A DNA stretch of 64,000 bases from assembly GCA_029204225.1 (NCBI GenBank), contig CM055102.1, positions 4,643,520-4,707,519 of the forward strand, in the 5' to 3' direction. Positions 23,716 to 35,300 of this stretch are shown in pieces (the stretch's first letter is position 1; every line of letters begins with the position of its first letter). The translations under genes and the position numbers were made by a program. The DNA comes from Diphasiastrum complanatum (taxonomy: Eukaryota; Streptophyta; Lycopodiopsida; Lycopodiales; Lycopodiaceae). The notes under the pieces were generated by a model. The model worked only from the letters and a program-made list of their open reading frames with translations, was not told where the DNA came from and searched no databases.

Positions 23716-23770
<55 letters not shown>

Positions 23771-24146
23771 ATGATGATGCTCGAGTTGTGGTTCATAGGT
23801 GTTTCTACCTTGGTGATGTCCCCTTTCACTTGGCCAAGTACATCCTTGACTCTTGAATCTTTCTAAGTTCCATTAGTTATAATATATAGTATGTACCTTT
23901 GAATTTTGATTCTTGATTCTCAATGAATTATCATTTATGACACATTGACAATTGACTCACACTCGATGCAGCTGCTTGTAATTGCTCAATGCTCTAGACT
24001 CTCCATAGCAAGGTTGCATCGAATCGCGGTTCGAACCGCCTTTTACGGTTCGAACCATCGAATCGTTCGGACCCCGTTCGAATCGTTTGAACCGTCTGGC
24101 CCTAAAACGATTCCATCGGCCCTCGGGAGTCGGGATTCTGTTTGCG

Positions 24147-24229
<83 letters not shown>

Positions 24230-26235
24230 AAGAAAGAAAGCTTTATTAATGTCTTTTCCATGCCAAAAGGCATATAAGACCAAAAGGAGTACATGTCAAG
24301 TATGTGAAAACCATGGGAGCGTATATAAACGTCTCCAAAAAAAACTATGCATAAAAGAAAAATTGAGTAATATAGCTGTAAACTACAAACTGCCAACCGT
24401 CCATAAGTGGGAGCAAGAATAGCTGCCATGAGTAGAGTAGAGTAGAGTAGTATCAGATAGTGTCAGATACTGCTGCTGCTGAAAAAAGACGTAATACGAG
24501 CTGTATCAGGAGGTATGGGCCATCGCTGACGTTGTCTAGGAGGGTGAAAACTGTTTACTCTCGTAACAAGGCGAGACGTGTGAACTGCTGCATGACTATG
24601 AGTGATACACTGTCTCTGACATCGGTGAGGTGGTATGTCGTCGTCATCGTTGTCGGGCCGTGTCCGTCTTTTGGTGAAGAAAGACGTAATCTGGGCCTGA
24701 GAGCTAGGATGTGGCTGGTGAGCTGTCTGGTACATATCCTGGCGCAGCAAGACCATCTCTCGTAGCATAAGTGCAACACATCGAGAGTCCTCAAATCCCA
24801 TCAGTGCTCTAAGTGTAGTAAGCATGTCACGGAATACACAATGATATCTCCCTCTAATCTCATAATATATGGGGCATCTGAAGATGAAATGCTCCTCGGA
24901 CTCTATCTCATGTAGGGGACACAGCAGGCATAGTCTCTCCTCTCGTGGTGTACCCTGGAATCTGCCTGTCTCAATAGCCAACTGATGTGAGGAGACTCTG
25001 AACTGTCCCAAAGTGAAACGGAGACCGTGTGATAGTCCAGAAGACAAATAGCGAGGTAAAACTGGAAGACCAGTGGCATCCTTCACTAGAAAGTGAGTCC
25101 GGTAGTAGTCAGGCTTAACCCCCAACTGGTGACGCCAGGTACGGTCGAGATATGCTCTGTATAAAAAACGTCTAATGTACTGGTGTGTACCCAAAGGGAG
25201 ATCAGTGACAGTGATACCAAATGCTTCCATGAGGAAGTGTGATGCCTGAGAGAACCATGATAGCCGGTATCCCTAAGTCTGAAGGTGATGAGAGGACATG
25301 AGTGCAATCCACGTATATCTTTGCTCGGTATCAGGAAGTGCCTGAGCTCGCTGGATGTACGTGATAAGCTGGAAGGCAGCCTCAATCTGAATAGGGGGGG
25401 TGGCAAACTCCGCAAGGATGATCTCATGGGGAACCGAGGGCTTCGCTCGGATCATGCGAGCCAACATGGTGGTCTGTAAGCGTGAAATGCTGGACCAGTG
25501 TGAAGATGATAATCCTGTACTCAGGAGTCAGCACTTTGTGTGCATTTGCCATTCAGATTGTGTATGTGTGCTCAGTGCTGTGTGTGTGAGAGAGAGAGAA
25601 AATGGTGTGATTTTGTGTGTGTGTGTGTGTGTGTGAGTGATTGTGTGATATTGTGTGTGTGCACTGTGTGTGTGTGTCCACAGTCTTTTGATGTGTACAG
25701 TGTGTGTGAGTGAATCAGTGAGTGTGTGTGAGAGAGAGTGTGTGTGTGTGATCTTATGATATTGTGTGTGTGACATGTGTGCATTGTGTGTGTGTGTGTG
25801 AGTTTTGAGATGTGTGCACACTGCACTGTGAGTTTGTGTGAGGCTTGAGCACTGAGATTGTGTGTGTGTGCATTGTAGTCTGTGTGTGCACTGTGTGCCC
25901 TATGTGTGTTTGTGTGTGTCAGTGTGTGTGCACTCAACACTGTGTGTGATATTTTGTGTGTGACACTGTGTGTGACATTGTATGCACTGTGTGTGTTGAA
26001 TCTTGATGGGGTTCAATGTGGGGCCTGGGCAGTGGGCATTGTGAGATGGGTGTGGGACTTGGGTAGCTACTTAGTTAGAAGTTAGAAGTTAGAACTTAGA
26101 AGTTAGGAGTTAGAAGTTAGGAGTTAGTGACTAGTCTGAGTTAGTAGTTACTAGTTAGTACTAAGTAGTTACTAGAGTCTAGTTAGAACTTAGAACTTAG
26201 AAGTTAGAACTTAGAGAGATCTGTAGACTGTCACC

Positions 26236-26323
<88 letters not shown>

Positions 26324-29300
26324 CCACCATGCCGAGGGATAGGGATCCCTTGTGGGATCACGTCACCATCGCTGCGGCCTATGGCACATCGGGCACGAAG
26401 AGATGGACTTGCAAATACTGTCACCAGTCTTACACTAGAGGGCCCACACGCATCAGGGCACATTTGTTACGTTTGAGGGGTTACGAGATTGCCACTTGCA
26501 TGCATGCTCCTGACACACTACTCACTCCTGTCGCATCGGAGGAGGTTGGCCCTTCGAGGATGGGGCCCAGACCGAGAGGTAACTCTAAGACTCTTACACT
26601 TCAAAGTTCAAACATTGATCAAGTTTTAAGTTTTAACTTTTAGCTCACATGATACATCAAGTTTGAAGTTTCAATTTCATTGATCATCTAATTTCTAAAT
26701 TGTATTGTAATTTTAACAGATCAAGATGCAGTCACGGCGACACAGCCAGAGGCCACCACATTACGCCCCCCAGTTGCCATCTGCTCACCCCTCGCTTCCC
26801 ATGGCCCAGAGGACAGAGCTGCAGATGAGGCAGGGCCTAGTACCCGGCCTGACCCGCCTTCTGGTGCAAGATCTTCAACACCACCTCCAGCCATGACCAT
26901 ACCGGCACCACATCATCCACTTGAGAGAGGGAGAGGTAGACGGGGCCGCACTACACAGATGGGGGGTAGGGAGTACTTTGTGTCCAGCTTCGCTCCCAGA
27001 GCCATGGCAGAGGCAAAGGTTGTCGTTCGACAGTTGTTCTACACCTGCGATCTGCCATTTCATTTGGCTAGGACCCCGGCATGGAGGCGGGCGATGAGTG
27101 CGGTGAGTGCGATTGGGCAGGTGTGGCAGGGGCCATCTTGCGAGCACCTGAGGACGAAGGGGCTTCTTGATGAGCGGGCTTCTGTTGACCAGAAGCTAGA
27201 GCCTTTTAGGAAGGCATGGGCCCAGTTTGTACTACTTGCTTTTAACTTTATCTACTCTAAACTTTAAAGACTTTATGATGATTGTCAAATTGCAGGCGTT
27301 AATTGTAAATTACTTGTTAATTGCAATTTGCAGGCTGCAGCTAACTATTTATGTTTAATCATGAATATTCAAATGATCATTTATCATTGGAATTTGCCAT
27401 GAAATTTGAATTACAATTTACAATTTACAATTTAAGATCTATCTTGATTCCTCTCGGATCTATCATGAATCATGATTCATCTTGTTTTGTCACCTGTAAG
27501 TGAGTCGTGACCACGGTCCACTGACTTGTCACTTGTCACCTGTGAACTTTCAACTAGGTATGGTTGCACCATCATATCTGATGGTTGGAGCGATACGAGG
27601 AGGTGCCACATATTGAATATCCTGGTGTCTTCGTGCATGGGGACGATGTTTCTCAGATCCATCGACACATCTGGGGAGGCAGTCATAGGCGAGTACTTGT
27701 TCTCACATATTTGAGCTGCCATTGAGGAGGTCGGACCACAACACGTTGTACAGGTATATATATTATACTTATTACAAATTACAATTTACGGTTTACCTAT
27801 AATGTTAAAACTTAATGGTATTAGGTTACAGGTAATTACTAATTTGTAAATGTCAATGTTGAATGTTCATTGTTCAATGGCGATTTCGGATTGATTAACA
27901 ATGGATTATGCTTCACTAAAGTCTAAGCAGTTGCCACTGAGCACTTGAGTCTCGAATTCGGAATTCCAAACTCATGCACATTGCACATTGCATTGTATGG
28001 TTGTGGTCACAGATAATGCGTCAAACTACGTCTCCATGGGTAGGCTCGTTAATGAGACCTACCCCCACATCCTTTGGACACCTTGTGCTGGACACTGCCT
28101 GGACTTGTTGGTCGAGGATGTGGCCAAGATTCCATGGATTGCAGAGGTGGTGCGTACTGCACGATTCTTGGTGAGATTTGTCACCAAGAAGCCTAGGGTC
28201 CTAGCCATGTTCAGGAGACAGTCCACCTTGGATGTCTGGAGACTTGCCCCCACCAGGTATGCAAGTTGCAACTCAAATTTGATTCTTGAATGCGCTTCTG
28301 TAGACTGTTGGAACTTGGTAAGTATTTACTATTTACTGTTTAGTTAGTAGTGGTAAATATTTCATGCAATGATGCATGTGCCATGTATTGTCTTGACTCT
28401 TGACTCTTGACTCTTGACTCTTGTCAGAAGTTAGAACTTAGAATTTGTCACTTGTGCAATGCGCCCTATGCAAGTTTGCATTTATGTTCCTGGTCGTGGA
28501 ACAACTGCTGAAAGTTCATCAGGGCTTGAGGCAGATGGTTGTTGCTGTTGACTGGGTGTAGTGGGGGCCGTCACAGGAGCCCAAGAGTAAGAGATTCGAG
28601 CGGACCGTTATGCATTCACCATTTTGGGATGAGGCTCGATCCATTGTGGTGGGCCTACAGCCCATCTACACTGTCCTGCACCTTACAGATCGAGAGGGCT
28701 GCACATTGGGCCTCTTGTACGAGTTCATGGACAGGCTGGGCAAGCAGTTGAGGCTTTGCACGACCATTAGCCCAGAGAGGTATTATGTATATCAAGAATC
28801 AAGATTCAAATTTCAAATGTAGTATGTACTATGATCTATCATGTACATTGTACTATATTGTATAATTATTACTGTGTCTTGACTCTTGAATCTTAATTCT
28901 TGCAGGCTTACGGAGGTCCGACATCTTTGGTTGAGCAGGTGGGAGTGGTTTCATAGGCCCCTGCATGCCATGGCCCACATACTCCATCCACTTTGGAGGA
29001 ATGAGGAGCAGTTCACAGATAGGGAGCTCAGGGATGGCTGGAATGCCTATATCTCCCAGAGTTTATCCTGATGTACGCGAGCAGGATAACCTGCTGGATG
29101 AGCTTCAGATTTTCAGGCAGGAGACCTTGGAGTTCGCCATTGGCCCGACGCTTTTGAGAGAGGGTAATAAACTGACCATGTGGCATGGTCCATTTAACAT
29201 TACAGTTTAAACCTGTTACAACTTACTTCACATTTTACTGCACAGTTAGTCAATCATATTGTAACTTGTTGGAACTTGGAACTTGGTTGCAACTTGCTAG

Positions 29301-32300
29301 TAGTAAGTACTAACTGCCCCTTGAACTGTGATTTAGGCCAGCTACGTCTCGTGTCATGGTGGTCGAAGTTTGGGGTTGATGTCCCCAAATTGCGTCGCCT
29401 TGCCATCAGGATTCTCTCACAGGATTGCACTGCAGTCACTTGTGAGAGGAACTGGAGTGTCCATTCCATGATTCACACAAAGAAGAGGAATCGACTATCA
29501 TCAGCGTGGTTGGAGAGGTTGGTGTACGTATACGCCAACCTGAGACTACTATCAGTGAATGTTTGACTTTTTTTTGAAGAATTGGAAAAAAAAAGGTTCG
29601 AAACCGTTTTCCGATTCGAACCTGGCCTGGCGGTTCGAACCTCAAAGAATCGGTTCGAACCGGCCGGTTCGAATCGACCTGTTCGAATCGGGATGCAACC
29701 TTGCTCCATAGCACCCCTGCATGGAGGTACATGATGAGTGCTGTATCTAGTTCTGAGTGGGAGGGCATGGAGCAGCTTAGGACAAGGGAGATTCTTGAAA
29801 AGCGGGACTTTGGATTACATCAAGAGATCTTTGTCGAATATGTACTTACTACTATGATCTATCCAATATCTATCATGAATCCTAGTGGCAAGCTCAGAGC
29901 TCTCTTCACTCACTACTTACAAGCTACTACTTAGCGTGGTCATATTTAAAAACTTTAAATCTTCAACTTGTCACTTGCCGCTTGTGACTTGTTGAGGTAA
30001 TTTCTAAATTCTAAATTGCTAAAGACCAGCAACTGTTTGTTATTGCGTCAAATGGGAATCTACTATGATCTATCTAGGTTTGGATGCACCACCATTTTAG
30101 CTGGTTGGAGTGATTCAAGGAAGTGCTACATAATGAATATATTGGTGTCTTTCTGCATGGGCACTAAATTTTTGAGAGCCATCGATGGCTTTGAAACTTG
30201 AAGTTACATATTGTCCGTTCTCAAGTTCCAACAAAATAGCTACATTGTAACTTATACATAACATGCATTATTGCAATGTATTATGTACATGTCATTATGT
30301 AACAACACACAACTCACCATAGTACTTACCTGTATTTTGATATTTGTACATGTTGTAACCGACAATGTGTCAAACTGTTATGTGATGGGGAGGGCTTGTA
30401 AGTGTGGAAGATTTGTATGCATTGCTCCATGAGGAGGCCACACTGCAGGTTAGTGTTTCATAGGCTGAATTCCAATTTAACTCCCAATCTTCAAATGTTC
30501 AGAAGCCAACGGGTTACCAATCAGTGACCAGTCTATTGTGATTGTAGTTTGCCTTTAATGTTCATGACCTCATTGTGCGACTCGCGAGTTGTGAGTTGTA
30601 TAGGAATTCTTGTGTGCATGGGGAACCACTAGAGCTGCCATGTGGACGTCGAGATGCAATGGGGCCTCGAGCTCTCTGCCTCGTAAGCTTTAGAGGCCTT
30701 TGAGTCAGACGAGTATGTTGATGAGGACAAAGATTCAGATGATGAGGTAGAGGTTGAGGGCAACGATGATGAGGATGCCTCAAAGGAGCTTCGAAGAAGA
30801 GCTAGGAGGATTCGGTAGTTATTATTGAGTGCTCAGTGTGGATAGCAGATATTAGATACTTAAAATACCCAATATAGGGACATGATACATCACTGAGCAG
30901 TAAGCTATACACTATGTGTCTACTATTTTCGCTAGTGAGCATGAATCTTGTCACTTGAGTGACTGAGTCATGACATGACATGTATTATGATTGATCCTTG
31001 TTGATATTTTTGAGTAATGACTTTCACTATTCAGTTGATGTGCATGTTTGAGTACATCTTCAGAAGATTTCTTGGATGTGTATATTTTGTATATATCATA
31101 AAAGCAAAAGAAATATTTGTTATAAACACGGGTCTCCTTATAGAAATATGGTTCAAAAACATATTTTTTGCAAGCACTAGTATATGGACATCCGTGCACA
31201 TAAAAATCTTGTTTACAAAGAATATTTTTTGTGACCATCAAATCGGGTGCCCATGTTGACAATTATGTGCTAACAGCGAGTATGTCCATGAAATAGTCAA
31301 CCAACATGGACATTTCCATGGACACTAGTACACGAACATCAGTGGACATAAAACTCTTGCTTACAAAGAATAATTTTGCAACCATTGATGCCCATGTTGA
31401 CAATTTTGTGTTGATGAGGGTATACATATGGAATTGTCAACATGGACACCATGGAAATGCCCATATTGACAATTCCATAAACATATTTGTGCTTAGCATG
31501 AAATAGTCAACATGGACACCACATATTTATCAATGTGGACAATACTGCTCATAAAATATACTTCCGATAACCAAGATTTTGGGACTATTGATGTCCATAT
31601 ACTAGCGCTTATAAAAAGTAGTTTTGTAATTCTATATTCAGAAGCACAAGTGTTTATAAACTAGTGCTCATGAGAATAATTTTTTGTAGCCTTCTTCTTT
31701 ATCAACATTGGTGTCCATGAATCAATGCTTGTATAAATAACTTTTTACGATCACTAGTGTCCATAAATCGATGCTCATAAATACTTTTTCTATACTTATT
31801 TTTTATAGTTATGGGTGTCCATATATGTAGGAAAGGTAAAAGATATCTTTGCTCAATATAGATGGTCACAACATTATGTATGTGTTGAGAATAGACATGT
31901 GTATGTTGAGCATCGATTCACAATGTTGCAGACTGTCTATTCTTAGCATGAATCCATTTATGTTGAACATCGACATGTCATTGTGTGAAATTTTCACGTG
32001 TGGGAATGGCACAAAGTGTGATTTGATCTCCTAAGGATTTGTGATTGCACCTAAATGAAGTGTAGATTGAGAATCAAGATCAAACACTCAATTTGATGGC
32101 AAGAGCACTCATCAACATGCATAAAATCAAAATACAAGCACTTTCACACATGTGGAGAAGTACACATGAAAAAACTAAGTATGAAAAACAGGTTGCTCTC
32201 GGGTAGAGAGAGAAAGTGCCAATCAAGCCTCAAGTAGAGAGAGAATCCAATAATGACTAGAAACACCAAACTCATATTGATCTCAAAAAACTTCATACAA

Positions 32301-35300
32301 ATGGATTCATCCTACTAGTAGAAACTGGAGGTAGTCCATGCTCAATTCCTATTGGACCCCTTTTCTAGCACCTCTTAAATCCTATTGGATGAGTGACTCA
32401 ACGTCCTCTTGATTTGATTGGACCGTTCTAATGAAACTATCACTTATGATTGGGGACCCTTGACCTCATGCCAACACTTTGAATTTGGTCACTCATCAAA
32501 TCTAAACTTGACACTTGTAGTGAGCCTAACTAGCTCAAGCTACACCATAATTGACTTTTTTCCTAATGATGGAAAGACATGTGTTCTTGACTATTTAGCC
32601 TCTAAAGCCAAAATTGGCCCAATCAACTTCCTACACATAGATGCTTGATGAAAAACTTAATCAAACCCCTAAAGTCAACATAAATAGCTTTTGATTTTTC
32701 AAACTCCTCCTAAGAAGTTATATATTCTAATAAAACATGGATCTTGGAATCAATTCAAGATTAGATCTAAACTTGATGAAGGAGCTCTTGAGTAGTGGCT
32801 TGGTGAGTAGATCGACAATACATGAAGATGTATCAATGTGCTCCAAGTGGATCTCTCCTCCAATAAGCTTCTCTCTCACAACATGATGTGCAACTTTAAT
32901 GTGTCTGCTCCTTGCATGAAATATTGGATTGTTGGCAAGAGTTTGGGTCGAATGTTGTCACAATAGATCAATGGTAGATCATCCTCCTTGATGCACTTTA
33001 GCTCCAATAAAATCCTCTTGATTCAAAGCACCTCTTTTGTTGTTCTTCCACCATTCTCAAGTTTGCTCAACCTGGATAGTTTGTAGCTTTTGCTAGATTC
33101 TTCAGAAATAAGAATTCCTTGGAGAGTTTCTAGATTAGGCAACTCCTCCTTAATGGAAAAAGACTGAACACGATTATCATAGTCATCTCTCGAGCCATTT
33201 AAAATTACTTGAACTAGCTCATCTTGGTTAATAGTAATACCAACACAAGAAAGCTCTCTATGTAAATCTTTAACTCTCAGAACATAGTTTGATGCACTCT
33301 CTTCACGTCTTTGGAAACTTTGGAAAATCTGATTCCTAAGAGTGAGTATTCTAGAAGTATTCTTTGCTTCATAGATGGACTTAAGTGCATCCCAAGCTTC
33401 TTTGGTTGTAGTGCAAGATCTTATCTCTCTCAGAATTTCATTAGATACATTCATCTTAATGAAATGTAGAGCCATTCTAGCTCTCTTCCTGTACTTAGGA
33501 ATTTCAACCTGTGCTTGAGGCTCCTCCTCAACACCAAGCACAATGTCCATAACATCCTGGAGTATTAAAATAGACTCCATTCTGAACTTCCAAATTGAGT
33601 AATTAGAAGTATTTAGTCTTTCATTTGCTTCTAGAAGATATCCTCCTAGAGGTGCCATTTAGATGAAGACTTCTAGTTATTGGACTGCAATATGTTTGAG
33701 CTTGTTCTAATCAAACTTAAAGTTGCTGCTTTCTTTCACTATAGGTATTTTCAAGGATGTACTACCTTCCTATGTGAAACACTTGCAACTGTATTTGAGA
33801 TGGATCTCAGATATTCCACAAGACAAGATTATCTAGATCAGACACACAAAGTGGATTGAGACACTTTGGCAAGTTTGAATCCTACTTTTGGCACGTGTGA
33901 AATGCTTCAAAAGAAAACACTATTGACACTCAAAAGGCTCAAAGGGTGTTCAATTACTTCAAACTTAGTCTTGATATTCAGTTTCTTGTGAAGGATGCTC
34001 AAAACAATGGATTCAGAACAAAGCAAGGTTGAATCAAATCCAAATGCTATCACTCGCATTTTGGACCTATCCCTATCCTCTTTAAGAGCTCATAACTCTT
34101 GATAGACACATTAGATTGATTTGGTTTCAATCTCTATGGAAATTATAGATCATAAGCTTTCCATCAAGCTATAACATCACTATCTTTGGATCTACTAGCA
34201 AGGAGATAAAAGGGACTGAAAATCTCTGATTTTCACACGTGCAGAATTCCAGAATTTTGTACTACCACTTTTCAGGTCTGAAAATTCAGCTCCTATGGCT
34301 GAAAACCTTTGATCGGTTCTAGCGGAGCCCAGAGAGGCCAGATCGATGTGCAATCAGCTCACACGATCTAGGCCAGAGACGTGATAGAAACTCGGGATGC
34401 TGCTCTTTGTATGTGTATGAAAGCTAACGTAGACATACCTCCATGATTGCAACCTGTGCTAACTCTTTGTTTCTGATGAGTTGACTAGGGTTATCACATG
34501 TAGTTTGTGCTTGGCACAATGTAGTTGATGGTCTAAGTCTTTGCAGGTCGATTCAATAGCTTCAAAGGTTGTATTTTTTTTGTCCTTTTTTTAAATGGTG
34601 GGAGTATACTTCTATTTGTGAATGCTTGGTAGAAAGCAGTACAAAAACTGATGCTCAGCTAAGTTTGTGTTTTTGGCTCAGGCAAGAGCATGTATACATA
34701 CGTTCTCAGCAACCTCATTTCTGAGACAGAAACATCAATACGTTTAGTGCTGTTATTGCCCAGCATTAGAATGGAAAGGAACTTCAAATTTGATTCTGTG
34801 GTGTGACATTTATAGTGATATTGTGGCTAAAAGTATGGGAGGTGGCTGTGTGCGCCATCATTGGCTCTTGGATTTCCTTTTGTAGTGTAAGATGTCCACT
34901 GTGCATGCATGTGTAATATGCATTTGAGGCTTTGTTTAAACATTATTCGATAGTGGAATGGAGTTGGGTTGTTGTTCTTCAACAAAAAATAGTAAACTTG
35001 TTCCGATTCATGTCCAGGAGGCTTTTTCCTCTTGCCAATAGCCATTCTGTGCTTTAGTCTGCTGCCACCAATATGTATCAATGCTGGTAAATAACTAGTC
35101 TAGATGTCCTAAATCGGTTCGCTGATATTGTAGTAGCTTCCAAAAAGTTTGAGCAAGATTTCTAGAAGCTTCAGAAGCTTTAGCAGACCTCTCATTCATG
35201 TGGTGCTTCCAGTTTTGTCTAGGCAATTAATCAAGATTCCCATGGTGGAAGTTAAATTTAATGGCGAAGTCTATAACCAGAAACTTCTGGAAGACTCAAG

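Larger units (their letters stand above)
24009..29703 (+). mobile_element. Younger hAT transposon, 5,695 bp, with TIRs
   Basis: The element starts CAAGGTTGCATCGAAT and ends GGATGCAACCTTG, giving an 11-bp terminal inverted repeat CAAGGTTGCAT. It is flanked by the exact 8-bp duplication CTCCATAG. Subterminal regions at both ends are packed with GGTTCGAA(T/C)C-type motifs (24025-24080; 29595-29690), as is common for hAT transposase binding. It contains a + strand transposase in several exons (26329-29566), a nested minus-strand LINE fragment (24240-25523), TG/CA and GA repeats, and a TTAG-rich block. Exact TSD and TIRs imply a fairly recent insertion. Confidence 0.9.

Noticed and set aside
23629-24429. 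Open frames of repeated Ser-Leu or Arg-Glu on both strands
   Set aside because: They are translations of (GA)n/(CT)n tracts.
25528-25940. Thr-His-rich minus-strand frames
   Set aside because: They are translations of the TG/CA repeat.
31165-31900. Possible CRISPR-like array
   Set aside because: Units are long, diverged and without uniform spacers; the genome is a plant nuclear one.
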